From NCBI GenBank assembly GCA_019096155.1, contig JAHCVI010000001.1:10292001-10356000 (forward strand): a stretch of 64,000 nt of DNA, in the 5' to 3' direction. Source of the stretch: Staphylotrichum longicolle (Eukaryota; Ascomycota; Sordariomycetes; Sordariales; Chaetomiaceae). The notes below the pieces were generated by a model. It saw nothing but the letters and a program-made list of their open reading frames with translations, searched no databases and was not told where the DNA came from. Shown here piece after piece: positions 31,118-41,300 of this stretch. The position numbers were made by a program, and so were the translations under genes. The first letter of the stretch is position 1. Each line of letters starts with the position of its first letter.

Positions 31118-31927
31118 TGTTGTGTGTCTGGTGTTGGTGTAATATTTGGAATGGCGCTAGTTTTCTTTTTTGGGGGGGGTTGCTGACACCACACATTATG
31201 CGAAAGAGGATATCCAGCACGGTTAACGGAAGAGGCGTTTGAGGTTTGCAAGAACTATTCCTTGGATACACCAACAGCAACAATTGGATAAATAAATGTT
31301 AATTGTTAGATACGGTACTTCATGTTGTGGCAAGGATGGCCGGCGAACTCTGTTTCGTCTATGGTCTCCTGGTTTCTTAACCAGTCGTTGAACTCCATCC
31401 ATCCGGAGTTGGGGGCCATGAGAGATCATCCAATTCTGGGGGGACGTCAACATTTGGTTGAGGTGCGACGCATGAATTCTGGGGCAAGCCTCGGGTCACT
31501 TGAACAAAAAGCTTTTCACATCTGGACGGTTCCTAGGACATCAATTCAGTTCAAGAGACTTCAGCACAAAAACAACAGCTTTTTCAAAGAGGACTGACAC
31601 TCACATGTCCTCGGCAGGCAACTTGAGCCATACATGCAGGGGGTGGTTTAGGGGCTGACAGGGCTGTCGACCCCTGGCGGCTCTTCTTCAAACCATTGGT
31701 CAAACGCCACCAGGTCCGGCTGTTGGCTGGACCGCCAAGAGTCCGCCTCCTATCCGGCAGCTGGGATCCGGCTCTGGCCAGGCTTCCAGTCCAGGTTATG
31801 CTGTGCCAGGAGGCTCTGTTTCCTTTTTTGAATCGCGGAATGCTGTGACGCGCCTCTCTTTAAGCTTGTATCTTACTCGGACTTCTGCGGCTTTGAAGGG
31901 CTTTCTCGCACCACGACCAAGGCCAAG
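31118..31927. other. Intergenic region
   Basis: 3' flank of the steryl ester hydrolase gene and promoter of the GH125 gene. No gene recognised. Confidence 0.6.
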
Positions 31928-34153
31928 ATGGTCCTCCCGTTTCTCACAGGCTCCCGCCGGGGACGGTTCCTTGGCGTCGCCATCCTTCTGATCGTTCTGG
32001 TTTTCTGGCTTGGATCTCAGACGCCCTTGTCGACAGTTCGCCAGGATCCCTTTGATTTACACACAGACCCAACCCCTAATAAACCTTCCGATGCTGGGAA
32101 ACCCTCCCACGGCCACACAAGCTCTCATCATGATCCTCCGGCTCAGGAGGTTGAAGAAGCCGAGGACGCCGCGGATTTGCCATCGACGTCGACGACCGAG
32201 GATCTGATCACTGATAACGATGAGCCTCTCATTGCTACAACCACCACGGAGGCCACGGAAACCGCCGAGGCAACCCCCACGCCCACAGGCAGGTGTCTCG
32301 ACTTCAAGACGCTGCAGGAGCAGAAGCCCGGGCCGCTGTCTGAAGGCAGACGCCAGTTCCCCTACGTCCGCCCTCTGCCAGAATGCCGGAAGTTCAGTCT
32401 TCCTACTCTGGAGGACATGATCGAGCGCATGAAGAAGGTGATTCGCGACCCGGATCTGTTCCGGCTTTTTGAGAACAGCTACCCCAACACGCTCGACACC
32501 ATGATCAAGTGGCGGGGCTTCGCTACCAAGAAGGACGAGACCACTGGCGAGGAGACCGAGACGGACGAGGAGCTCACCTACGTGATCACGGGTGACATCG
32601 ACGCCATGTGGCTGCGCGACTCGGCAAGCCAGATTTACTCGTACCTCCCGCTGCTGGAGGCTTCCGAGGACAAGGACTCTCTGGCCAGCCTTTGGCGCGG
32701 TGTGATCAACTCGCACTCGCGGTACATTATCATCTCGCCGTACTGCCACTCGTTCCAGCGCCCCCCCGAGAGCGGCATCAAGCCGTCGACCAACGCGGCA
32801 TACCCGAACTACCAGACGGTGCCGCCCTTCGATAAGAAGCTGGTCTTCGAGTGCAAGTGGGAGCTGGATAGTCTGGCGTCCTTTTTGCAGATTAGCACCG
32901 CCTACTACACCCGGACCCGCGACCTCGACTTCTTCGGCAAGTACTCCTGGGTCGATGCCGTCGAGGCTGCCGTCAACGCATCTGCCGCCATGCGTCGAGG
33001 CACCTATGACGAGGAGGGCCATGTGCTCCCGTCGGCCTTCACTTTCTCTGGCTGGACGAATCGGGGGTCCGAGACGCTCACCAACGACGGCCTCGGCAAT
33101 CCGGTCAAGGAGAACGGCATGGTGCGGTCGGCATTCCGTCCGAGCGATGACACCTGCATCTTCCAGCTCCTCACCCCGAGCAACATGATGTGGGCCGCCT
33201 ACCTGGAGCAGGCGTCCGAGATTATGCACGGTCTTGCGGAGGGCGACGTGCACCCCAAGGCGGCCAACCTGACCGTGGAGATGCGCAAGCTGGCCAAGGG
33301 CATCCGCCGCGGCATCGCGCTCGATGCTGTCGTCCACCACCGCGACTTTGGCGACATCTTTGCGTACGAAGTCGACGGCTACGGTGGCGCCAACTTGATG
33401 GACGATGCCAACATCCCATCGCTGCTGGCGATGCCGCTGTGGAATTACACGCTCCCCGCGGGCAAGCAGATGGTCAAGTCGGTGAAGCACACGCCCCGAA
33501 GCGATGTCACCGCCACAGAAACTGAAGCGGAAGCGGAGAGGGAGCCGTCGACGGCGCCCCGCAGCCGTCCCACGGCCACGGAAGCAGAGTACGCCGCCGC
33601 ACCCTCAACAGCACCCCGGGGCGGCGCGGCCGCCACCACAGAAACGGAGGACGAAGACAGCTCAGCCTCAAGCTCAACCTCAACCTCAGCTTCAACCTCG
33701 ACCGAGACCGAGGAGAAAGAGAAAGAACACGACTACGCCAAGATCTACCAGAACACGCGCAAGTTCGTCCTCAGCACAGCCAACCCGTACTTCGCCAAGG
33801 GCCCCGCCCTCTCCGCCGTCGGCGGCCCCCATCTCGGACCGGGCAAGGGCTGGCCCATGGCGGCCACCGTCGCCGCGCTCACGGCGTTTGACGACCTGGC
33901 CGGGTTCGCGTCGCTGAAGAAGCGCGACGAGGCCGTGGCGGAGCAGCTGCTGGCCGTGCTCAACTCGACGGCGGGGACCGGCGTAATCCACGAGACGGTG
34001 CACGCCTGGAACGAGGCGCAGTGGACGAGGGCCTGGTTCGGGTGGGCGAATGGCCTGTTTGGGCAGCTCATCTTGAAGATTGCCGAAGATGAGGAGGCGA
34101 GGGGGATTCTCGGGGAGGAGGAGGGGTTGTTGGGCCGGTCGTGGCAGGATTGA
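31928..34153 (+). CDS. GH125 exo-alpha-1,6-mannosidase, Golgi/ER type II membrane protein
   Basis: Single exon, 741 residues. Short cytoplasmic N-terminus, signal anchor (about 13-31), a Ser/Thr/Glu-rich stem (about 35-118), then the GH125 catalytic domain. Diagnostic segments are VITGDIDAMWLRDSASQ (about 219-235), ISPYCHSFQRP, FECKWELDSLASFLQIS, RSAFRPSDDTCIFQLLTPSNMM, YEVDGYGGANLMDDANIPSLL and GGPHLGPGKGWPMA. GH125 enzymes remove alpha-1,6-mannose and are expected here in glycan trimming. A stretch of about 75 residues rich in Thr, Glu, Ala and Ser (roughly 526-601) interrupts the catalytic domain between the blocks ending in KSVKHTPR and beginning with YAKIYQNTRKF; it keeps the frame and probably loops out of the fold. 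Confidence 0.93.
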   Translation: MVLPFLTGSRRGRFLGVAILLIVLVFWLGSQTPLSTVRQDPFDLHTDPTPNKPSDAGKPSHGHTSSHHDPPAQEVEEAEDAADLPSTSTTEDLITDNDEPLIATTTTEATETAEATPTPTGRCLDFKTLQEQKPGPLSEGRRQFPYVRPLPECRKFSLPTLEDMIERMKKVIRDPDLFRLFENSYPNTLDTMIKWRGFATKKDETTGEETETDEELTYVITGDIDAMWLRDSASQIYSYLPLLEASEDKDSLASLWRGVINSHSRYIIISPYCHSFQRPPESGIKPSTNAAYPNYQTVPPFDKKLVFECKWELDSLASFLQISTAYYTRTRDLDFFGKYSWVDAVEAAVNASAAMRRGTYDEEGHVLPSAFTFSGWTNRGSETLTNDGLGNPVKENGMVRSAFRPSDDTCIFQLLTPSNMMWAAYLEQASEIMHGLAEGDVHPKAANLTVEMRKLAKGIRRGIALDAVVHHRDFGDIFAYEVDGYGGANLMDDANIPSLLAMPLWNYTLPAGKQMVKSVKHTPRSDVTATETEAEAEREPSTAPRSRPTATEAEYAAAPSTAPRGGAAATTETEDEDSSASSSTSTSASTSTETEEKEKEHDYAKIYQNTRKFVLSTANPYFAKGPALSAVGGPHLGPGKGWPMAATVAALTAFDDLAGFASLKKRDEAVAEQLLAVLNSTAGTGVIHETVHAWNEAQWTRAWFGWANGLFGQLILKIAEDEEARGILGEEEGLLGRSWQD

Positions 34154-34616
34154 GTGTGTTGGGAGGGGAATTTCCATAGGTATATGAGAGGTTGGGTTGT
34201 ATAATACTGCGCTGTGTTTGGAAACCGTCGGGCATAAACGGCGTTGGTTTATAGCTGTCGTCTGTTGATAGGTCTACTACTGCTGTCTTTCTACAATGGT
34301 TGCTCAGGTGGTTCAGGTGGCCTGTGGTCAATCTGGATGTTATTCTTGATCAAGCGTCCTCACAGTCGGCTTTTGTATTATGTAACCACGGAAGGTCAAG
34401 CAGCTTGTGTTCTGTGAAAACACTCAATTGTGCTTGAGTCGCTTTCGCAAACGGGATGTTGTATCTTGGGAGGACGAGGTCTGAAACTGAAAGAAATACT
34501 AAAAAAAAAAACCTCTGAGACTGAGAGTGCTCGAACCCTTGACCTCCTTGTCAACTAGGCGGACAGGAACAGGCTTTTGGCACGTTTCAAGTGTTATTTT
34601 GAATCGAAAAAATGGC
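34154..34616. other. Intergenic region downstream of GH125 and U6
   Basis: Holds the GH125 3' flank and sequence downstream of the U6 gene. An A11 run at 34501-34511 is present. A GGTTCGAG-like motif near 34525 on the minus strand does not fold as a tRNA. Confidence 0.55.
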
Positions 34617-34778
34617 AAAAAAATTGGTAGCGTCTCTTTGAGTAGCGTGTCATCCTTAGTGCAGGGGCCATGCTAATCTTCTCTGTATCGTTTCAACTGT
34701 GAGGTTCGTTAGCATTATGCAGAGTGCAACGCAAGACCGTTGGGTAAAAGCTTACATTGACCAAATGTCCCGAAGGAC
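34617..34778 (-). ncRNA. SNR6: U6 spliceosomal snRNA gene, split by an mRNA-type intron
   Basis: The minus strand carries the invariant U6 core: GATACAGAGAAGATTAGCATGGCCCCTGC in overlapping blocks, followed by AAGGATGACACGC and a terminal T7 run (34623-34617) that should stop RNA polymerase III. Upstream, separated by 59 nt, is the U6 5' end with its capped stem-loop GTCC-TTCG-GGAC (34778-34767) and TTTGGTCAAT. The 59 nt (34755-34697) begin with GTAAGC and end with GCTAAC...CTCACAG, i.e. donor, branch site and acceptor of a spliceosomal intron. Exons are 34778-34756 and 34696 to about 34620, giving a mature RNA of about 100 nt. A TATA element sits 25-30 nt upstream. U6 introns are known from other fungi, including fission yeast. 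Confidence 0.93.
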
Positions 34779-35516
34779 AATTGGCGGAACCCGCCACCTA
34801 CCTTATAAGGGACCAAGCGCTGTCAACCCTCTGTTGTCAGCTGGCGGGCCCAGTTGACATCCGCCAGAATTCTGATAGTCTGGTTCGGATAGTGATAAGA
34901 ACCCTAATCGGAAAGTGGGATGGCGTTGAGCCTAAGCTGAACACCAACACCCAACCAGGTTCACATGTTTCACACTGTTTGCGTTTCCGAGGACAGAAAA
35001 TTGATCAAAGCGAAAAGGGAGATATTTTGACGCAATTCTGGGGAAAAAAACTCTTATATGTCTCGCTTGTAACTGCAGGGCGCTAGCGCGGTAATTACCT
35101 AAATCGCCCGCAAGATGTGCGGGGCAGCAACCCCGATCCCGGCGGAGCTGCCCCTCTGCCCCTCTGCCCCTCCATTTGATAGTGATAGGGAAGTGGCGGA
35201 AGATAATTATTTCAGGTCCTCGGTCCTCTGCTCAGTGGTGCGATAAGCTCGGTTTCGTCACGAGAAATCTTGCTGGGAGTCTTTCTTTGGCACTCGCCAA
35301 ACTGTCGATTCGGAACCTGCTCTTGCAGTTGCTTGCGGAAGGAACCCCAGCTTCAATTTGGCGATCAAGGCCAAGCAAGAACATCGAATCTGCAACTCGG
35401 TCTTGGATCAACCTTGTAATTGGGACCCCAGCAAAACCATCAATCCGAGTCATTGATCGGAAGCACTGACAACACCCGACCAGCTTGCTCCTCGCAACAC
35501 CAAACAATCGTTCAAA
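34779..35516. other. Divergent promoter region of U6 and ATIC
   Basis: Besides the U6 TATA element it should contain the ATIC promoter and a leader of about 100 nt or more. No other gene recognised. Confidence 0.6.
34803..34808 (-). promoter_or_regulatory. TATA element of the U6 gene
   Basis: TTATAA inside CCTTATAAGG, 25-30 nt upstream of the inferred U6 5' end. External TATA elements at this distance direct RNA polymerase III transcription of U6 in yeasts and animals. Confidence 0.7.
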
Positions 35517-37424
35517 ATGGCCGACCACCAGCGCATTGCGATTGTCTCCGTCTATGACAAGACCGGGCTTCTGGACCTGGCCAAGGGCCTCGTCCAGCAG
35601 AATGTCCGCATTCTGGCCTCGGGCGGCACTTCCAAGATGATCAGGGAATCGGGGTTTCCCGTCGAGTCAGTCCTCCTGCGTGCTTGTGCCCTCGAAAGAA
35701 GCTCGAGCTGACGGTCGCCGTTTCTCACAGGGACATCTCCGCCATCACCAAAGCGCCCGAGATGCTCGCTGGTCGCGTCAAGACCCTCCACCCTGCTGTC
35801 CACGCCGGTATCCTGGCCCGTAACCTCGCTTCGGATGAGAAGGACCTCGCCGAGCAGAACATCGACAAGGTCGACTATGTCATCTGCAACCTGTACCCCT
35901 TCAAGGACACAGTTGCCAAGATCAACGTCACGGTGCCCGAGGCTGTTGAGGAGATCGATATTGGCGGTGTCACTCTCATCCGCGCGGCCGCCAAGAACCA
36001 TTCCCGCGTCACCATCCTGAGCGACCCCAAGGACTATGCCGAGTTCCTCAAGGAGCTCGAGGCCGGCGAGGTCAAGGAGTCGAGCCGGAAGCTGTATGCC
36101 CTGAAGGCCTTTGAGCACACTGCTGACTACGATGCCGCTATTTCCGAATTCTTCCGCAAGCAGTACGCCGCCGATGGCCTTCAGTATCTCCCCCTCCGCT
36201 ACGGCGCCAACCCCCACCAGAAGCCCGCTTCGGCCTATGTCAAGGAGGGCAACCTCCCCTTCAAGGTTCTGGGCGGCGCTCCGGGCTACATCAACCTGCT
36301 GGATGCCCTCAACAGCTGGCCCCTGGTCAAGGAGCTCAAGAAGGCCCTTGGCAAGCCCGCCGCTGCCAGCTTCAAGCATGTGTCTCCCGCCGGAGCCGCC
36401 ATTGGCGAGCCTCTGGACGCTGATGAGCGCAAGGTCTACATGGTCGACGACATTCCTGGCATCGAGACCTCTGGCCTTGCCCAGGCCTATGCTCGTGCCA
36501 GAGGCGCCGACCGCATGAGCAGCTTCGGTGACATGATTGCTCTCAGTGACATTGTCGACGTCCCCACCGCCAGCATCATCTCCAAGGAGGTGTCCGACGG
36601 TGTCATCGCTCCTGGATATGAGCCCGCCGCCCTGGAGATTCTCAAGAAGAAGAAGGGCGGCAAGTACCTGGTCCTCCAGATGGATCCCGAGTTCGAACCC
36701 GCCAAGACCGAGACCAGGACCGTCTACGGCGTCAGCCTGTCCCAGGGCCGCAACGATGTGGAGATCTCCCCCGAGTCCTTCAAGAACATCATCACCCCCA
36801 AGAACTCCGGCCCGCTCTCTGAGAGCGCGCTCCGTGATCTCACTGTGGCCACTATTGCCCTCAAGTACACCCAGAGCAACTCCGTGTGCTACGCCGCCAG
36901 GGGCCAGGTCGTTGGTCTCGGCGCGGGCCAGCAGTCGCGGATTCACTGCACCAGGTTGGCTGGCGACAAGGCCGACAACTGGTGGCTCCGCTTCCACCCC
37001 CGTGTCCTTGGCATCAAGTGGAAGAAGGGCACCAAGCGCCCCGACAAGAGCAACAACATCGACCTGCTCGTCAGCGGCCAGCTGCCCAAGTCGGGCCCTG
37101 AGCGCGAGGCCTTCGAGGCTGCGTTTGAGGAGGTCCCCGCTGCCTTCACCGAGGAGGAGAAGAACGAGTGGATGGCGAAGCTCACCGACGTTGTCGTGTC
37201 CAGCGATGCTTTCGTATGTCGGCCTTTCCCTACCGTTTTGTGACGTTGGTAGCTGACTAAACAACTAGTTCCCCTTCATCGACAACGTTTACCGTGCTGC
37301 CCGCTCTGGCGTCAAGTACATCGCCGCCCCCGGAGGCAGCCAGAACGACGTCCCTGTCTTCGAGACTGCCGAGAAGCTGGGCATCACCTTCGTGGAGCAG
37401 AACATCCGTCTCTTCCATCACTAG
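35517..37424 (+). CDS. ade16: Bifunctional AICAR transformylase/IMP cyclohydrolase
   Basis: Performs the last two steps of de novo purine synthesis: formylation of AICAR and ring closure to IMP. Exons 35517-35665, 35731-37213 and 37269-37424; 595 residues, normal family length. The N-terminal MGS-like cyclohydrolase domain (about 1-200) shows SVYDKTGLLDLAKGL, ILASGGTSKMI, GRVKTLHPAVHAGIL, NLYPF and GGVTLIRAAAKNH. The transformylase domain (about 205-595) shows RYGANPHQKPA, the catalytic Lys-His in FKHVSPAGAA, SFGDMIALSD, SNSVCYA, GQQSRIHCTRLAGDKA, DAFFPFIDN and AAPGGSQNDVPV. All joins keep frame and motif continuity. Cytosolic. Corresponds to yeast ADE16/ADE17. Confidence 0.97.
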
Positions 37425-37897
37425 ACGACGAACGGACGTAGAGCTTTGGTGCTGGGATGACCCAACAAAAAGAGAACTGAGATACCCGTCACCATGACTT
37501 TTCAGATTCGATGTACAATATTGAATCCTATTTTCCAGGGTTGGACCCTGGCGCGATGATTTCTGGGCCGTTAGGTGGGTGGCTAGGTTGACGGGAACAA
37601 AAAAGTTCAACACTTTACTTAGAGGTAGACATGAATGGGATCGCATTGCCGTTTCAATGTTAAAAGTCTTGCATTGGAAGTGTGTGCCAGGCTGACCCGC
37701 AGGTTCTCGTCATCTCAGCGAAAAGAAGGAAGTATTCAAGTCGACCATGTGATTGGGACCTTATCATACATACTCGGGAACAGAAGAGCCGGCTGACTGA
37801 GGAGTTGAGCAGAAAAGGAAATACGAGCGACAACGAGAGACGCCGCAATCAATCTACAAGTAAGACGCCAACGGAAGGTCGAACACGATCCCCACAT
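37425..37897. other. Convergent 3' flanks of ATIC and Cus2 genes
   Basis: Tail-to-tail spacing of 473 nt. No gene recognised. Confidence 0.6.
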
Positions 37898-39324
37898 CTA
37901 ATCCTCATCCTCCCCATCCCACCCACCGCCGGCCCCCTTCCCGGTCTCCCCCTTCGACCGCCGGAACTTCTCCCGCCCCGTCGCGAAGAAGGCCTCGACG
38001 ATGCGGCCCGCAAACGCCCGCCCGTGCATCAGCCGCAGGCACGCCTCGGCCGCCTCGCGCGTCTGGAACCGCACGCTGACGATCCCTTCCTCCTCCTCGT
38101 CGTACAGCACCACGTTGGTCACGGGCCCCAGCTTGGCGCACTCCTCGCGGATGTCCTCCTTGATGTCGAGCAGGGCGGTGGGGTCGTCCTGCAGCTCGTC
38201 GAGCGTGAACATGTGCCGCAGGATGACGACGCGGTCCCATTTGCTGCCGGCCTTGCCGCCGCCGGCGCCGGCGCCGGCCGCGGTGGTGGGGTCGTGGAGG
38301 GCGGAGGGTTCGTCGTCGCTCCAGTCGGCGAGCTTGGCGGAGAGCTTTTGGGTCTTTTTGATGATCTTGGCCTTGTCGCCGTCGGCGCGCCGGTTGTCGC
38401 CAGATGGGCGGCTGCTGGGGCCGGAGCCGGGTTTTGCGGTGGCGGTGGAGGTGGAGGAGGCGGCGGTGTCGCCGTCGTATTTGGTCTTTTTGTAGCTCGA
38501 GTCGGCGGCTTGGACGCGCATCTTGGGGGTGTCTTGGGCGCCGACAGGAGGGAAGCGGAAGTCGGTGTCGTCGAGCAGCATGATGGCCATTTGAACGGAC
38601 TGGGGCTTGAAGAAGACGATGAGGGCGTCTCCCTTGAAGTTGCCGTCGGCGTCGGTGTACATCTTGATGCGCGGCCGGCCGCTGTCGATCTCCTCGGCGA
38701 TGACGCCGCACTTGCGCGAGAAAAGCTCGGCGACCTCGTCGGCGGTGGCGTCGGACGGGAGGCCCATGACGTAGACGGCCGTGTTTTGCTTGGGCTGCGG
38801 TGGCCCGCGGTTGCCCTGCTGCCGTCGCGAATTCTTGGAAGAGCGGTCCTTGTTGTCATAGTTGTTGTCCTGCTGGCGCGCAAACAGAAAAGTCACATCA
38901 GGCCGCTGGTCAGTCTCTCCCCGGGTCTCGCGCGCGAGCCTTCGGGACTGTTCTTGTCTCTTGACTCTCTCGGGTGTTGGGCTATGGTGGGAGGAGGAGG
39001 GTACGGCGGCGTGCGGGATGGCCGCCGCTGCAGATGGGCATGCGCGCGCAGCTTACCTCGCGGTCGTTCGAGTAGTCCATCTTTCTCTTTTTGCCCTGTC
39101 GATCCCTGCACCGACATCTGGCATCATGTATCCCTTCTGTTCCTCAATCAAGGCTTCGTCCAGCATGGGATCCAGCGCTTGAGCCCTTCGTCAAATTCGT
39201 ACTCGGCTCCATCGTCTTGCACAGCGATGTACTTGTTGTCGAGCTTGGAATATGAAATGCGCTCATCTTGATCGAACTCCTCTGGGTTGGTCGGGAACGA
39301 CCAGTACTCGGCTTCTGCTGCCAT
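37898..39324 (-). CDS. cus2: Cus2/Tat-SF1-type splicing factor, with two apparent 1-nt deletions in exon 1
   Basis: U2 snRNP-associated factor that helps U2 and SF3b assemble on the branch site. Exons 39324-39057 and 38872-37898. Exon 1 encodes the conserved aromatic/acidic N-terminus (MAAEAEYWSFPTNPEEFD, then YIAVQDDGAEYEFDEGLKRW). Exon 2 encodes RRM1 (NTAVYVMGLPSDATADEV...GDALIVFF, about 120-205), a Lys/Ser linker ending in KLADWSDDE, and RRM2 (RVVILRHMFTLDEL...GIVSVRFQTREAAEACL). As written, exon 1 loses frame after KRWIP: family sequences need one more C in the CCC at 39167-39169 and one more A in the A5 at 39088-39092 (given as T on the plus strand). With both, exon 1 is 90 codons and joins exon 2 in frame. 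Both sites are homopolymers, so sequencing error is more likely than gene loss. Confidence 0.85.
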
Positions 39325-39766
39325 GGTATTGTACTTGGGCCCCAAAAAGCGATGGGAGAAGAGGTGACTGGAGCAGGATCCTGCAGAATTTGGGGGGAGT
39401 TTTTGGGGAGCTGTCAAGTCGAAAATGACGTTGCGCAGTCCCCGCAGCCCGCAAGGTACCGGCTTGGCATCAAGTCCTCAGAATGTAACGTAATATTTAC
39501 AAGGTAACTTGAACTTTCAATACAGCTTTGGAGCAGCGAGGTGAATCGAGGAGTTGAGGATGACTATGGATTGTGGCTGAGGTATCTCACGAGCCTCGAT
39601 ATTCCTCTTGCAGAGAAGTGCGAGTTCCGCAGCAGAGCCGCAACCCCACGCTTCGTCTCGGGAAGCGTGCCTTGCATATCGAGAGGCTAAAATATAGTTA
39701 CACAATACGAGAGCACCACGAGGCGCCATGCAGTGTCATCTGGGGTCACTCGACCGTATTCATCCA
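39325..39766. other. Intergenic region between Cus2 and Rpn13 genes
   Basis: Tandem minus-strand genes; contains the Rpn13 3' flank and the Cus2 promoter. Nothing else recognised. Confidence 0.6.
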
Positions 39767-41300
39767 TCACTTCTTCTCCACCGTCTTCTTGACGCCCTCC
39801 ACGAACGCCTCAACGGCATCGCCGCCGCCCAGGGGCACGGTGCCACCCCTGACAAGGCCGCCGTTCTCCAAGTGGATGCCCAGGGCCTCCGAAATGCTCG
39901 GCAAACCGCCATCCCTGAGCGCAACCGTCAGGCTTGCCAGGCTCTGGCTGAATTGAGGGCTCCGAAGCACCTTCTTGAGCAGCGACCGCTTCTGCGTCGA
40001 GCTCATGGCTTGCTTTGCAGCCTCCACAGACTCCGCACCAGGCTCTCTGTCAATGGCGTCTCCGTTGTCTCCCTGCTGAGCCAGGACTAGCACTGTCGGA
40101 GGCAAGAAGCCGAGGAGGTTATCTACATACTCATCGGTGGCCGAGTCGAGCATGGGGATCGTCGTGGAGGGCTCGAGGAGGTCGCTCAGTAAGGGATAGG
40201 CTTTGCCCTCTGCCTGAGACTGGTTGTTCCCAAAACCCGGGGCGCCCTTTAGTGAATCGAGAAAGTTGCGCACCGCAGCGGCGGCGGCATCGTTGCTCGC
40301 CCTACCAACGAAATTAGCACATGTGCAACCATCTGAGATTAAAGCAAGCAAATGAGACAATGTCGGCTTTCTCATTCTCTTCTCCGCCGTCTGCTTGCTG
40401 GCGGATCTCTAGGATGTACATGCTATCTGCCAGGATGCCCGATGCTATGCGCCAGATCCAGCTCCTCACCCAGCAGAAACAACCATAGTGCGTGAACCAA
40501 AGGCAAACCGAGCGCCCGTGTCAAGTGGGAGAAGAGTCACCTACGCTCGCGCCCCGTCTGCTCCTCCTTCTCTAGAATCCTCGCCCTCTTGCCTGAAGTC
40601 GCCGCCAGTGGCATCCGGGCCAGCACCCCCATCACCGCCGCGGTGATGCGAATGCGGATCGCTGCGGCCCTCGACGTCCTCCATCGTCTCGTCGTCGTCC
40701 GCGTCGCGCCGGCTGTCGTCATTGTTGTTGCGAACCGAAGCCAACTCCTGGTTCACATCCACCTCTTCGCCCTGCAAGAGCCGGTCGACGATATCTCCAA
40801 TCTTCAGATCCCTTGGGCTGAGCCAAGCCGGGTCACCGCTGCGGCCCTGGGGCTTCGACTGGAGCCAGAACAGGTGTCTCTGCGAGGACGAGGCGAACTT
40901 GAGGACGAAGATACGGCCGTTGGTCTTGGAGGAAGCGTGGGTCGGCGAGCGGTGTCATGGGACAAAGTTCCCGTCTGTCGGCACCATGACTAGGTCAAGG
41001 TCGGGCTCGTCAAGGGGAGCTGACCGGGGACGCCAGAAGTGGATGAGATCTGTTGCACTGTCAGCCTTTCGGTGTCGAGGTACCTGCGCAACCGCGCTGG
41101 GTGGTTTTGCGTTCGTACCATCTTCGGAGTAGAGGTAGATGTAGCCAGGTGTCGGCTGGGCCTTGATCTTGAAGGGTTTCGAGGATTGCTGGTCTGCAGT
41201 CAGCAGGCGAGAAACAGAGGGGCGAGGCGCACGAGGAAGTAAGACCTACATCGACATCGCATATGCCCGCCTTGAACGTGATGATTGGCGCTGTTGACAT
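39767..41300 (-). CDS. rpn13: Proteasome ubiquitin receptor Rpn13, with an in-frame TGA
   Basis: 19S proteasome subunit that binds ubiquitin through its Pru domain and the deubiquitinase Uch37 through its C-terminal DEUBAD. Exons 41300-41250, 41188-41119, 41049-40545 and 40301-39767 (386 codons). Pru domain: ITFKAGICDVD, PTPGYIYLYSEDDLIHFWRPR, DLVMVPTDGNF, KTNGRIFVLKFASSSQRHLFW and LQSKPQG. An acidic linker follows, then the DEUBAD (NFLDSLKG, DNLLGFLPPTVL, RSLLKKVLRSPQFSQSLASLTVALRDGGL in overlapping blocks). A TGA at 40957-40955 interrupts the Pru domain just after GNFVP although both flanks are well conserved and in one frame. A nonsense mutation, a Trp-to-stop base error, or a more complex local error are possible. 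The third intron (243 nt) is long and may hide a small exon. Confidence 0.85.

Noticed and set aside
32057..33490. 477-codon minus-strand open frame opposite the GH125 gene
   Set aside because: Antisense shadow of a codon-biased gene; no recognisable domain.
34512..34600. tRNA-like stretch on the minus strand (GGTTCGAG followed by a T11 run) downstream of U6
   Set aside because: No pairing T-arm, acceptor stem or full-length cloverleaf can be drawn; at most a decayed fragment.
35552..37264. 570-codon minus-strand open frame opposite ATIC
   Set aside because: Antisense shadow; it extends through both ATIC introns without splice signals or domains.
40955..40957. Repeat-induced point mutation as the cause of the internal TGA codons
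   Set aside because: The region is not duplicated, the surrounding sequence shows no CpA-to-TpA bias, and the affected base is not in a CpA context if the original codon was TGG.
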